Shown piece by piece: positions 18,450 through 27,333 of a stretch of 58,679 bases of DNA; position 1 is the first letter of the stretch, and each line of letters opens with the position of its first letter. Origin of the DNA: Bordetella parapertussis (GTDB lineage Bacteria > Acidobacteriota > Terriglobia > Bryobacterales > Bryobacteraceae); assembly GCA_943328975.2 (NCBI GenBank), contig CALQCC020000031.1, positions 1 through 58,679 of the forward strand, in the 5' to 3' direction. Below the pieces are notes generated by a model, which worked only from the letters and a program-made list of their open reading frames with translations, ran no database searches and had not been told where the DNA came from. The position numbers and the translations under genes are program-made.

Positions 18450-21400
18450 ATGCGTTCTGTACTTTTGGTGTTGCTCTGCGGAGCGATTTCTCTATTTGCC
18501 CAGTCGGATCGAGGCACGATCACGGGGACGGTATCCGATCCCACGGGGGCTGTCATTGCGAATGCGCCGATTGAGGCGCGGAATACGCAGAACGGGGCGG
18601 TCACCAACGTGGCATCTTCGGCCACGGGGAACTACACGATTCCCTCCCTGCCTGCGGGCGACTATGAGATCCGGGTTACCTTTGCCGGATTCAAGGAATA
18701 CATCCGCACGGGCCTCACGGTCCAGAATGCGCAAACAATGCGTATCGATATCGGGCTGGAAGTCGGCAACTCGTCGGAGTCGGTTACAGTTACGGACGCG
18801 GCGCCGCTGCTGAAAACAGAAAGCGGTGAATTGAGCCACGTGGTTTCGATTGCACGCATGGACAACTTACCGGTATTGCAGGCCAGCAGCAGTGGCAGCG
18901 CAGGTATCCGCAATCCGATCCTAGTGGTCGCACTGATCCCCGGTTCGGCGCTGACTCCCGGCCAGACGGGTCCCACGGTGCGCATCAACGGTGGCGTCAA
19001 TAACTCCCAAACCATGTTGGTGGAAGGCATGGACGCGTCGAACAGTCTGGGGCAAGGCGCTTCACAACAAAACCAAGTCGGTGTCGATTCGGTGCAGGAG
19101 TTCGCGATTCAAACCAGCAACTACGCGGCTGAATTCGGCCAGGCCGGCAGCGCGATCATGAACATCACCATGAAGTCCGGCACCAACTTGTTTCATGGCA
19201 GCGCCTATGAGTATTTCGTTCATGAAAAACTCAATGCGGGCCAGCCGTTGCTGAACGTCTACAACACGGCTGCTGTGAATCTGGCGGACGGCAACCTCCG
19301 CCGCAAAACGCGCCGGAATGACTACGGCTTCACCTTCGGCGGTCCGGTATGGATCCCGAAAGTCTACAATGGGAAAAATAGAACGTTCTTCTTCCTGAAT
19401 TGGGAAGAATACCGCGCTGGCGCGAATGTCTCCGCGGATGCGATCTCGGTGCCCACCGCGGCATATCGCACGGGCGACTTCAGCAGGGCTCTGCTACCGA
19501 CCAATCTCGGGGCCGATCCGTTGGGCCGAACGATTTTCCCCAACATGATTTACGATCCCACCACCCGGCAGACCCTTGCGGACGGCCGTGTTGTGACCAA
19601 CCCCTTCGTGGGGAACATTATTCCGGTGGCTCGCTTGGATCCGGTTGCGCTGAAAGTTCAGGCTCTGATTCCTACTGCGACCAACGCTGGCTCGCTGGTC
19701 AATAACTTCAGTGGCCAATACCCGCAGGAGCGCGTGACGCGCGTCCCCTCGCTGAAGGTGGACCAAGTGGTGGGCTCCAAACACAAGTTCGCATTCCTGA
19801 TGAACCGGACCAGCACCAAGTGCGACTACTGCGCTGGTGCGGAGGGCTTGCCGCTGCCTGTGACGGCAGCGATTGGCACGAACGTGCGCGCGCACACCGA
19901 ACGGCTGAACTGGGATACGACGATAACCCCCACGCTGCTGTTGCACTGGGGCATCGGCTTCACGCAGAACTGGTTGGGACGGCCGGCGTTGGCGGATAAC
20001 TACGATGCCACGGCGAACCTGGGCTTGCGCGGTCCCTTCACCGGACGCGGCGCAACGTTCCCGAACTTCACGGGCCTAAGCAACACTCAGGCCGGTGGCA
20101 GCGCCAATATCAGTTCCACCGGCGCCCTGGCCGACGACGTGTTCCAACAGGGCACGGCGATTCTCAGCCTGACGTGGGTAAAGAACAACCACACCTTCAA
20201 GTTCGGTGGCGAACTGCGCAACCAGGGTGACTATCGGCTGGATGAGAGCGGCGTGAATGGAACCTATGCGTTCTCGCCGGCGCAAACAGCGCTCCCCTAC
20301 GTCGTGGCAGGCAATGCCAACGCGCAGGTGGGAGGCAACACGATCGGGTTCCCCTACGCTAGCTTCCTGCTGGGTTTGGTCAACAGCGGAAACGTCAAGC
20401 CGGGTTCGCGCGGTCGCATCGGCAAGCACCAACTCGGATTCTATGCGCAGGACACCTGGAAGATCACTCGCAAGCTGACTCTGGACTACGGCCTGCGCTA
20501 CGACTACTCGACCTACCTTAAGGAACAATACGGTCGCATGGCGAACCTAGCAGCCAATGTGGCAAATCCGGCGGCAGGAGGACATCCGGGAGCCGTGCAA
20601 TACGAGGCGACCTGCGGCTGCAACTTTGCCAATAACTACAAACTCGCGTTGGGTCCCCGCTTGGGCCTCGCCTACCAACTCGACAGCAAGACGGTATTGC
20701 GCGCTGGCTTCGGCGTCGCCTATACCGGAACGCCGCAGTACAATCTGGCCGGCGGCGTGGTCTCTGCCACGAACCCGTTCGGACCGAACTCGGACCCCGG
20801 TCGCGAGGTGATGACGCTGAACGGCGGACTGCCGCTGACCCGGGAACAGATCAAGTGGCCGAATTTCACGGCTGGTTACTACCCGGTGAATGCCTTCGTC
20901 GGCGCGGGGCCGAACTCCGTGGTCGATCAGAACGGCGGACGTCCAGGCCGCTCGTATCAGTGGTCGATCGGGCTGCAGCGCGAAATCAACCGCAATCTTG
21001 TGGTCGAAGCCTCCTATGTGGCGAATCGCCAGCTCTGGCTCACCGCCGGCGGTCTGGTCAACTATAACTTCGTGGATACCAACCGGTTGAAGTCTTACGG
21101 ACTCAGTTTGGACAGCGCGGCCGATCTGGCGATTCTCAATTCGAATGTCACCAGCACGGGCGCGGGACGCTTCCGCAATCAGCTGCCCTTCGCCGGTTTC
21201 AGTGGAACCGTGGCCCAGGCGCTGCGGCCGTTCCCGCAATTCAACGGCGGACTGACGCCGCTGTGGGCGCCGCTGGGCAAGGCCTGGTATGACTCGCTCC
21301 AACTGAAGGTCACCCAGCGCCTGTCGCGTGGCTTGGACTTCACCTACGCATTCACGTATTCGAAGGAGATGGATACCTTCTCCTCGGGCAACTTCGACGT

Positions 21401-22064
21401 CCAGAACCGCCAACTCTTCAAGAGCCTTTCATCCAACTCTCGTCCGCTGATCAGCGGTCTGGGGATTAATTACACGGTGGGCAAGTTGGAGACGCACAAG
21501 GCGCTATCCTACGCCCTGCGCGATTGGGTGATTGGAGGCTTCTTCCAATACACCAGCGCTCTGCCCTTCGCGCCGCCTGTGGCCACCACGACTCCGGCAT
21601 TGAGCAGCGTCGTGTTCCAGAACACGTTCCAGACCCGCGTCGCCGGCGAGCCGCTGTTCACGCAGGATCTGAACTGCCATTGCTTCGATCCCAACACCAC
21701 CTTCGTGCTGAACCCCAAGGCTTGGGCCAACCCGGGTCCCGGACAATTCGGCAGCGGAACCTACTACGGCGATTTCCGCCGCCAGCGGCATCCCTACGAG
21801 AACATCTCGTTCGGTCGCGTCTTCCGTATCCAGGAGAAAGTGAACTTGAACCTTCGCGTAGAGATGACCAACGTTTTCAATCGGGCGTATATTAACGATC
21901 CTACGGTGGCCAATCCTGCCGCGGTGCAGACGCGCCTAGCCGGGACCACGCAGACCACCGCGGGTTACGGTTTCATCAACAACGCGGTCCTGAATCAAGG
22001 CACTTTCGCAGTCGCTGGGGGACAGCCGCGGCAAGGGCAGATTGTGGCTCGGCTGCAATTCTAG
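18450..22064 (+). CDS. TonB-dependent receptor with carboxypeptidase-regulatory N-terminal domain (Oar-like)
   Basis: A 1204-residue outer-membrane protein. After the signal peptide (LLVLLCGAISLFAQ) comes an Ig-like carboxypeptidase-regulatory domain (about 20-100: GTVSDPTGAVIANAPIEARN, LPAGDYEIRVTFAGFKEY), then a plug region (VRINGGVNNSQTMLVEGMD, SVQEFAIQTSNYAAEFGQAG), then a long barrel ending in the aromatic tail QIVARLQF. Oar-type receptors are a hallmark of acidobacteria and are thought to take up polymers or peptides. The ATG at 18450 has GCGAGGG upstream; a TTG at 18402 opens the frame but gives a poor leader. No TonB gene is near. A perfect hairpin follows the stop. Confidence 0.92.
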   Translation: MRSVLLVLLCGAISLFAQSDRGTITGTVSDPTGAVIANAPIEARNTQNGAVTNVASSATGNYTIPSLPAGDYEIRVTFAGFKEYIRTGLTVQNAQTMRIDIGLEVGNSSESVTVTDAAPLLKTESGELSHVVSIARMDNLPVLQASSSGSAGIRNPILVVALIPGSALTPGQTGPTVRINGGVNNSQTMLVEGMDASNSLGQGASQQNQVGVDSVQEFAIQTSNYAAEFGQAGSAIMNITMKSGTNLFHGSAYEYFVHEKLNAGQPLLNVYNTAAVNLADGNLRRKTRRNDYGFTFGGPVWIPKVYNGKNRTFFFLNWEEYRAGANVSADAISVPTAAYRTGDFSRALLPTNLGADPLGRTIFPNMIYDPTTRQTLADGRVVTNPFVGNIIPVARLDPVALKVQALIPTATNAGSLVNNFSGQYPQERVTRVPSLKVDQVVGSKHKFAFLMNRTSTKCDYCAGAEGLPLPVTAAIGTNVRAHTERLNWDTTITPTLLLHWGIGFTQNWLGRPALADNYDATANLGLRGPFTGRGATFPNFTGLSNTQAGGSANISSTGALADDVFQQGTAILSLTWVKNNHTFKFGGELRNQGDYRLDESGVNGTYAFSPAQTALPYVVAGNANAQVGGNTIGFPYASFLLGLVNSGNVKPGSRGRIGKHQLGFYAQDTWKITRKLTLDYGLRYDYSTYLKEQYGRMANLAANVANPAAGGHPGAVQYEATCGCNFANNYKLALGPRLGLAYQLDSKTVLRAGFGVAYTGTPQYNLAGGVVSATNPFGPNSDPGREVMTLNGGLPLTREQIKWPNFTAGYYPVNAFVGAGPNSVVDQNGGRPGRSYQWSIGLQREINRNLVVEASYVANRQLWLTAGGLVNYNFVDTNRLKSYGLSLDSAADLAILNSNVTSTGAGRFRNQLPFAGFSGTVAQALRPFPQFNGGLTPLWAPLGKAWYDSLQLKVTQRLSRGLDFTYAFTYSKEMDTFSSGNFDVQNRQLFKSLSSNSRPLISGLGINYTVGKLETHKALSYALRDWVIGGFFQYTSALPFAPPVATTTPALSSVVFQNTFQTRVAGEPLFTQDLNCHCFDPNTTFVLNPKAWANPGPGQFGSGTYYGDFRRQRHPYENISFGRVFRIQEKVNLNLRVEMTNVFNRAYINDPTVANPAAVQTRLAGTTQTTAGYGFINNAVLNQGTFAVAGGQPRQGQIVARLQF

Positions 22065-22074
22065 AGGCAGTAGA

Positions 22075-22118
22075 AGCGATGGCGTGGCGGGCGTCCCAGG
22101 CGCTCCCACGCCATCGCT
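22075..22118. terminator. Perfect 13-bp hairpin between receptor and msrP
   Basis: AGCGATGGCGTGG (22075-22087) and CCACGCCATCGCT (22106-22118) form a perfect 13-bp stem around an 18-nt loop. It lies 11 bases after the receptor stop and 48 bases before the msrP start. There is no U tract, so it may be a transcript-stabilising or attenuating structure rather than an intrinsic terminator. Confidence 0.5.
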
Positions 22119-22165
22119 GCATGCGGCCATCGATGGAGTTACCATTAGAAGGGAGATTTTCGACC

Positions 22166-23128
22166 ATGCTCATCCGTACCTCTGCGAAAGACTTCAGCTT
22201 TGGGATGCGTTACTCCGATGTGACGCCCAGGGACCTGTATTTGAACCGCCGGAAATTCCTCGGCGCGGGGGCTGCTGCGCTGGGTGCGCTGGCGCTGCCG
22301 GGTGAGGCGAACGCCGCTGCGCTGACGGGTTACGGTAAGCCTGCCGCTTATCAGACGGAAAAGGCGTCTCCCAAAGAGACCGTCACCACCTACAACAACT
22401 ATTACGAGTTTGGGACCGGCAAGGATGAGCCGGCGGTGAACGCTCCCAAGTGGAAGCCGAATCCGGCGTGGCAGGTGCGCATCGAAGGCGAAGTGAAGGC
22501 TCCGAAGGTGATCAACCTGACGGACATCATGAAGCTCGGCATGGAAGAGCGCATCTATCGTATGCGTTGCGTGGAGCGCTGGAGCGTCGTGGTGCCGTGG
22601 ATCGGGATTCCGCTGTCGACTGTGCTCAAGCAAGTGGAACTGACCGGCAACGCCAAGTACGTCGCTTTCGAGACTTACTACAACCCCAAGGAAATGTTGT
22701 CCGCGCGTGAAGCTGGGATTGCGCTGCCGTACGTCGAAGGTTTGCGCCTAGACGAGGCAATGCATCCGCTGGCGATTCTCGCCGTGGGCATGTATGGCGA
22801 AACGCTGCCGAATCAAAACGGCGCGCCGATCCGCTTGGTGGTGCCGTGGAAGTACGGCTATAAGGGCATCAAGTCGATCACTCGCATCCGGTTGGTATCG
22901 TCCCCGCCTCCCACCACGTGGGGGCTGTACAGTTCGAAGGAATACGGATTCTATTCGAGCGTAAATCCCGCCCGTCCGCATCCACGATGGCCGCAGACTC
23001 AAGAGCAGCGGCTCGGCGGCGGCTTCATCGGTCAGGGCACGCGCATGGATACGCTGCCGTTCAACGGTTACGCCAAGGAAGTTGCCAGCCTGTATACGGG
23101 CATGGACTTGATTAACAAGGACTACTAG
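22166..23128 (+). CDS. msrP: Protein-methionine-sulfoxide reductase catalytic subunit MsrP
   Basis: A 320-residue molybdopterin enzyme that repairs oxidised methionine in periplasmic proteins with electrons from MsrQ. A twin-arginine signal NRRKFLGAGAAALGALAL (27-44) directs folded export. C135 in YRMRCVERWSVVVPW is the molybdenum-ligating cysteine. Other marks are PWIGIPLSTVLKQVE and PWKYGYKGIKSI. The ATG at 22166 is preceded by AGAAGGGAG and gives the usual YedY-type N-terminus; the open frame starting at 22079 lies on the hairpin. msrQ follows 14 bases after its stop. Confidence 0.95.
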   Translation: MLIRTSAKDFSFGMRYSDVTPRDLYLNRRKFLGAGAAALGALALPGEANAAALTGYGKPAAYQTEKASPKETVTTYNNYYEFGTGKDEPAVNAPKWKPNPAWQVRIEGEVKAPKVINLTDIMKLGMEERIYRMRCVERWSVVVPWIGIPLSTVLKQVELTGNAKYVAFETYYNPKEMLSAREAGIALPYVEGLRLDEAMHPLAILAVGMYGETLPNQNGAPIRLVVPWKYGYKGIKSITRIRLVSSPPPTTWGLYSSKEYGFYSSVNPARPHPRWPQTQEQRLGGGFIGQGTRMDTLPFNGYAKEVASLYTGMDLINKDY

Positions 23129-23142
23129 TCCGCGTTTCTCCC

Positions 23143-23748
23143 ATGAATAAGATTCTGTCCAGCAAGTGGACCAAGGTCGTAGTGTTTCTGCTCGGCCTGG
23201 GTCCGCTCGCAGCGCTGGTGTGGTTTGGCTACAAGCTCGAACTGACGGCGAATCCACTCGAGTACATCACTCACTACACCGGCGACTGGACGCTGCGGTT
23301 CCTCATGATCACGCTGGCGGTGACGCCGTTGCGGGTCATCCTCAATCGTCCTGCGGTTACGAAATTCCGGCGGATGCTGGGGCTGTTCACGTTCTTCTAT
23401 GCATTCCTGCACCTGCTGACGTGGATCTGGTTCGTGAATGACTTCGACGTCACGGCGATGTGGGACGACGTCGCGATGCGGTTGTACATCACGGTGGGCA
23501 TGGCGAGCTTCCTGGCGATGGTCCCGCTGGCGGTGACGTCGACGTCGGGTTGGGTGCGGCGGATGGAGTTCCAGCGCTGGCAGAAGCTGCATAGATTGAT
23601 CTACGCTGCTGGAATCGCCGGCGTGCTGCATTTCCTGTGGCTGGTGAAGTCGGATATTCGCGAGCCACTGCTGTATGGAGCGATCCTGGCGGTGTTGCTG
23701 GGGTTCCGCTTGGCGGTTCGACTTAAGCGATCGACGGCATCTCGATAA
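23143..23748 (+). CDS. msrQ: Heme-binding membrane subunit MsrQ
   Basis: A 201-residue inner-membrane b-type cytochrome of the ferric-reductase-like family that passes quinol electrons to MsrP. About six membrane helices are visible. Histidines that fit heme ligands are in YAFLHLLTW, KLHRLIYAAG and GVLHFLWLV. The signature HYTGDWTLRFLMITLAVTPL is typical. It forms an operon with msrP. Its last 26 bases overlap the 3' end of the convergent diguanylate cyclase gene. Confidence 0.93.
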   Translation: MNKILSSKWTKVVVFLLGLGPLAALVWFGYKLELTANPLEYITHYTGDWTLRFLMITLAVTPLRVILNRPAVTKFRRMLGLFTFFYAFLHLLTWIWFVNDFDVTAMWDDVAMRLYITVGMASFLAMVPLAVTSTSGWVRRMEFQRWQKLHRLIYAAGIAGVLHFLWLVKSDIREPLLYGAILAVLLGFRLAVRLKRSTASR

Positions 23749-24733
23749 TATTGCAGGGCGAGACCACGGTCCGGTTGCGGCCTTGGTGTTTCGCCGAATA
23801 GAGAGCGTCGTCCGCAGTGCGGATCAGCGTTTCGGCGGTCACGTTCATGCCGGGAAGGAAGCAGCAAGCGCCGAAGCTGGCGGTGAGCGGGTGCTTCCGG
23901 TCTTCGATCACCATGGGTTCCTGCGAGATCGCGAAACGCATGCGTTCGGATTGGCTGGCGGTGCAGAGTTCGTCGCAGCCGGGCAGCACGACCAGGAATT
24001 CTTCGCCTCCGTAGCGCCCGATGGAATCGTAGGATCGCATCGCGGCGGTAACGCGCCGTGTAAACTCGCGCAAGACGGCATCGCCGGCGAAATGGCCAAA
24101 GGTGTCGTTGACGGCCTTGAAGTGATCCAAATCCGCCAGAACCACGCCAACTGAGCGTCTCTCTCTCGCTCCGCGAATCAACTCGCGTTGCAGGATATCT
24201 AGGATCGAAGAGCGGTTCCAGATACGGGTTAGGAAGTCTTTGGTGGCCTGTTCGCGCAGCTCTTCTCGAGCTGCGACCAGTTCGCGTTGCAGGTCAATCA
24301 CGCGCGATCCGGCCCGCAAGCGCACCTTTAACTCGTGTTGATCGAAGGGCTTAGTGAGATAGTCGTCCGCGCCGGCCTCCATCCCTTCAATCAAATCCTC
24401 GCGCTGGCTCTTGGAGGTGAGCAGCAACAAGTAGGTATAGTTCAATTCGCCGTTCTTCGCGTGTTCGCGGACCCGTTTGCAAACTTCCGGGCCGGACATG
24501 CCGGGCATCACCCAATCCAGGATGGCGAGCCGCGGCGGATCGTCTCCACGGAGGATATTCCAGGCCTCAGTGCCATCGCATGCGACCGTTACTTCATAGT
24601 TCCACTTACGTAGAGTTGCCTCCAGCAAGTGGCGGGATACGAGACTGTCGTCAGCGATGAGGATGCGCATGTCGGACGGGAGCCCAGAAGGCTCCACCTG
24701 CACTATATCGGCGGTCTGCATCCAGGAGTCCAT
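23723..24733 (-). CDS. Response regulator with diguanylate cyclase output (REC-GGDEF)
   Basis: A 336-residue protein. The receiver domain (about 22-140) has the acidic pair ADDS, phospho-acceptor D73 in ILDWVMPGMSG, and K128 in LTKPF. A short linker helix leads to a GGDEF domain with active-site GGEEF (242-246) and the RSYD inhibitory site (233-236) exactly five residues before it, so it should make cyclic di-GMP and be feedback-inhibited. No histidine kinase is adjacent. Starts at 24733, or at internal ATGs such as residue 22, are possible because no Shine-Dalgarno is visible. Confidence 0.92.
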   Translation of the reverse strand: MDSWMQTADIVQVEPSGLPSDMRILIADDSLVSRHLLEATLRKWNYEVTVACDGTEAWNILRGDDPPRLAILDWVMPGMSGPEVCKRVREHAKNGELNYTYLLLLTSKSQREDLIEGMEAGADDYLTKPFDQHELKVRLRAGSRVIDLQRELVAAREELREQATKDFLTRIWNRSSILDILQRELIRGARERRSVGVVLADLDHFKAVNDTFGHFAGDAVLREFTRRVTAAMRSYDSIGRYGGEEFLVVLPGCDELCTASQSERMRFAISQEPMVIEDRKHPLTASFGACCFLPGMNVTAETLIRTADDALYSAKHQGRNRTVVSPCNIIEMPSIA

Positions 24734-24885
24734 ATCGGATGGGGAAGGTATTCCTTGAACTCATGTCATTTCGTCTTCGCCAGCAGCAGGTTCGTGACGT
24801 AAACTAAAGGAAACGCCTAGTTCTGGGCGATAGAGTAAATGGGAGACGTCGATTCCTCCCGCGCGTAACGAAACTGAGGAGACAC

Positions 24886-25494
24886 ATGCAAAATTCCGTT
24901 CTGGTGCCGATGGTCGTGGAGCAAACCTCCCGTGGGGAGCGCGCCTTTGATATCTACTCGCGCCTGCTGAAGGAAAATATCATCTTCCTGGGCACGCCCA
25001 TCGACGACCAAGTGGCGAACCTGATCATTGCCCAGATTCTGTTCCTGTCGGCGGAAGATCCGGAAAAAGACATCTCGCTCTACATCAACTCGCCCGGTGG
25101 CTCGATCACCGCGGGTTTGGCGATTCTGGACACCATGAACCTGGTGGAGCCGGACATCGTTACCTACTGCGTCGGCCAGGCTGCTTCGATGGCGGCCGTG
25201 TTGCTCGCTTGCGGTACCAAGGGCAAGCGCCACAGCCTGCCGAATTCGCGCATCCTGATTCACCAGCCCTCCATGAGCGGCCTCGGCGGACAGGCGGCGG
25301 ATATCGACATCTATGCTCGCGAGATCCTGCGCATGCGCGAGAGCCTGAATCAAATCCTCGCCAATGCGTGCGGCCAGGAAGTGGACAAGGTGGCCCGCGA
25401 CGTGGATCGCGACTACATCATGAGCCCGACCCAGGCGATGGAATACGGCATGATCGACCACGTCATCAGCAGCCGTAGCGCGCTGATCAAGTAA
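24886..25494 (+). CDS. clpP: ATP-dependent Clp protease proteolytic subunit
   Basis: The 202-residue serine protease that forms the Clp proteolytic chamber. The catalytic triad is S101 ([11 protein letters not shown]), H126 (ILIHQP) and D172 ([11 protein letters not shown]). The oxyanion-loop segment [12 protein letters not shown] is intact. The start is supported by GAGGAG a few bases upstream. Neither trigger factor nor ClpX is adjacent, so it is a stand-alone gene with its own strong terminator. Confidence 0.96.
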   Translation: MQNSVLVPMVVEQTSRGERAFDIYSRLLKENIIFLGTPIDDQVANLIIAQILFLSAEDPEKDISLYINSPGGSITAGLAILDTMNLVEPDIVTYCVGQAASMAAVLLACGTKGKRHSLPNSRILIHQPSMSGLGGQAADIDIYAREILRMRESLNQILANACGQEVDKVARDVDRDYIMSPTQAMEYGMIDHVISSRSALIK

Positions 25495-25511
25495 CGTCCA
25501 ATACAAAAAAC

Positions 25512-25556
25512 GCCCGCAGGTGCCGAGGGATTCCCTCGATGCCTGCGGGCTTTTTT
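25512..25556 (+). terminator. Strong rho-independent terminator after clpP
   Basis: GCCCGCAGG (25512-25520) pairs with CCTGCGGGC (25542-25550), with an inner CGAGGG/CCCTCG stem, followed by TTTTTT (25551-25556). An A run on the other side (25505-25510) lets it also act for the convergent minus-strand gene ending at 25572. Confidence 0.92.
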
Positions 25557-25571
25557 GCGTTTGGGCGTTCG

Positions 25572-26309
25572 TTACTCGATCACTTTGGGACTGATGACCA
25601 AAATCAAGGCATCTTCCGAGTTCGCGATGTTGGCTTTTCCGACAACCGTTTTTTGTCCCTCGCGAGCATCCAGGGACGTGTTGATGCGTGCGTCCGCAAA
25701 CTGGCCGGGTCCATTTGCATTGAGCCATTTGACGTAGAGCTCCAGACCGTCGAGCCGCACCAAGCGCGGAGCTGGTCCGGCAACCACGTTGGGGGAAGCG
25801 TTGAACTGATAGCTGCTATTCCCGCCGGGTAAGTTCCCGCCCGCCTGAATCTTACTCAAGGCCCTACCCCGCAGAACTTGCGTTTCCATCACACGGTAGC
25901 TCTTGTAAGGGAAGATCGTTCGTAGCTGTCGCACGGTCGACTCCAGGTCTGCGGGCACCACCGATGCCTCCGCCTGAGCCGAACCATACACCAACTGGAT
26001 CGTCACTTCTATATTTGGCAGGGGCCGGGTTTCGGGCGACGGTGCCGGGGGCACGTCCAATTTCTTGATGGCTTCTTCGATCGCGTCGGCTACGGAACCC
26101 GGCGCGCGGATCACCAACATTCGGTCATTGAGATTAATCCCAGGGAAGACGTCTTTGAGCGTAATCCAGATCGAGCGGGGATTGGCCTGTTTTACTTCGA
26201 TCACTCGGATAACTTCTCCCGGAGCAAACGGGGCGGGGGCCGGAGCCGGCGGATTCTGGCCGAGGGCAAGTGCGGCGGAAGCGGTCAGCATCAGGATCAA
26301 CTTTTTCAT
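25572..26309 (-). CDS. Secretin-like short periplasmic protein in a sigma/anti-sigma operon
   Basis: A 245-residue secreted protein with signal peptide (LILMLTASAALALGQ) and Pro/Ala linker. Residues 30-80 (VIRVIEVKQANPRSIWITLK, MLVIRAPGSVADAIEEAIKK) resemble a secretin N1-type domain. The C-terminus (REGQKTVVGKANIANSEDAL, ILVISPKVIE) resembles the start of a secretin beta-domain, but the pore-forming part is absent. Its ATG overlaps the anti-sigma stop by four bases. It may sense or scaffold something in the periplasm for the sigma system. The assignment is a fold-level guess. Confidence 0.6.
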   Translation of the reverse strand: MKKLILMLTASAALALGQNPPAPAPAPFAPGEVIRVIEVKQANPRSIWITLKDVFPGINLNDRMLVIRAPGSVADAIEEAIKKLDVPPAPSPETRPLPNIEVTIQLVYGSAQAEASVVPADLESTVRQLRTIFPYKSYRVMETQVLRGRALSKIQAGGNLPGGNSSYQFNASPNVVAGPAPRLVRLDGLELYVKWLNANGPGQFADARINTSLDAREGQKTVVGKANIANSEDALILVISPKVIE

Positions 26310-26764
26310 AACGCTTGTTCTCCTTGAACGGGATCAATCAACCAGTAGATGACGATGTCGGGATCGTCGGTTAGGAACTTGACGAGCAGGGGCTCGGCGG
26401 GTTCTGCCGGCTTAACAGGACGAGTGCGGTGCACCGGCACGGGCTTCGCGACTACTGGTTCTGGCAGAAGCGGAGCGACGGACTGGGGTTGGATCGTGGC
26501 CACTTGTGGTGGCACCACCACGGGCGCGGGGCGATACGAGAGACCGATCCCCGCGATCACTGCGGCCGCAGCGGCGACCAGCCATGGCCAGCGGCGTGCA
26601 CGACGCGCTGGAATCACTTCCTCCCGCATGGAGGCTAGCGCCGATGCATTCAGCCGCACCTCACCGTCCAGCCCCCGGCAATCGTCGCACCCTGTCAGGT
26701 GGACCACAGCATCGCGATCCAAATCGCCGTCGAAAATCTGGACTTGGCATTCCGAACAAGTCAT
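26306..26764 (-). CDS. Anti-sigma factor with zinc-finger N-terminus and one membrane span
   Basis: A 152-residue protein. The N-terminus MTCSECQVQIFDG with a later HLTGCDDCRG fits the zinc-binding anti-sigma domain (His and Cys ligands). A membrane helix follows at about 59-74 (WPWLVAAAAAVIAGIG). The periplasmic tail is Pro/Val-rich and ends DDPDIVIYWLIDPVQGEQ. The gene overlaps the sigma gene upstream and the secretin-like gene downstream by four bases each. The start at 26764 is set by that overlap; the longer frame is a shadow of the sigma gene. It should hold the sigma factor at the membrane until signalled. Confidence 0.8.
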   Translation of the reverse strand: MTCSECQVQIFDGDLDRDAVVHLTGCDDCRGLDGEVRLNASALASMREEVIPARRARRWPWLVAAAAAVIAGIGLSYRPAPVVVPPQVATIQPQSVAPLLPEPVVAKPVPVHRTRPVKPAEPAEPLLVKFLTDDPDIVIYWLIDPVQGEQAL

Positions 26765-27291
26765 TTTGCATTCCTCACATACTTCGCCAACTTCATGCGA
26801 GCCGCCGAAATCTGCGTTCGCACCGTTACTTCTTCCACACCCAGAATCGCGGCCACTTCGCGCGTCGGCAGGCCTTCGATATCGCGCAGCACCACTGCCG
26901 CCCGCTCGCGCTCGGGGAGCTTGCTCAAGCCCGCCATCAGTAACTGCTTCCGCTCGTCCAGTTTTAGAACCCGCTGCGCGCTCGGTGCCGGATCCGTTCG
27001 CTCCTGAGAATCCACTACCTCCAACCGCCGTCGGAACTGGTCGTTGCAGACATTCACCGTCACCCGATAGAGCCACGCCTGCGGATCGCCGTCCATCTTG
27101 TCGAGATTCTTCAACAACCGCAGAAAGACTTCCTGGGACGCATCCTGAGCGTCCTCCATCCGCCCCAACAGGCGGTAGGCGGTGCGCAGGACCCGCTGCT
27201 GGTGCGCCGCCATGAGTGCGGCGAAGTTCGGCTGGCTAGCGGCTGCATCGCGAATCGGCAGTGTGAGTTCTCCCGCGTTCATCTCGTACAC
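26761..27291 (-). CDS. ECF-type RNA polymerase sigma factor
   Basis: A 176-residue RpoE-like sigma factor. Region 2 is visible in AHQQRVLRTAYRLLGRMEDA, ASQEVFLRLLKNLDKM and AWLYRVTVNVCNDQFRRR. Region 4 is LSKLPERERAAVVLRDIEGL, TREVAAILGVEEVTVRTQIS. A start three codons in (27282, MNAGEL) is also possible. It opens a three-gene operon in which each gene overlaps the next by ATGA, implying fixed stoichiometry with the anti-sigma factor. Confidence 0.94.
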   Translation of the reverse strand: MYEMNAGELTLPIRDAAASQPNFAALMAAHQQRVLRTAYRLLGRMEDAQDASQEVFLRLLKNLDKMDGDPQAWLYRVTVNVCNDQFRRRLEVVDSQERTDPAPSAQRVLKLDERKQLLMAGLSKLPERERAAVVLRDIEGLPTREVAAILGVEEVTVRTQISAARMKLAKYVRNAK

Positions 27292-27333
27292 ATGTTATAC
27301 GCGGGAGCGGGGGATTTCGTTGAGACGGATTTT

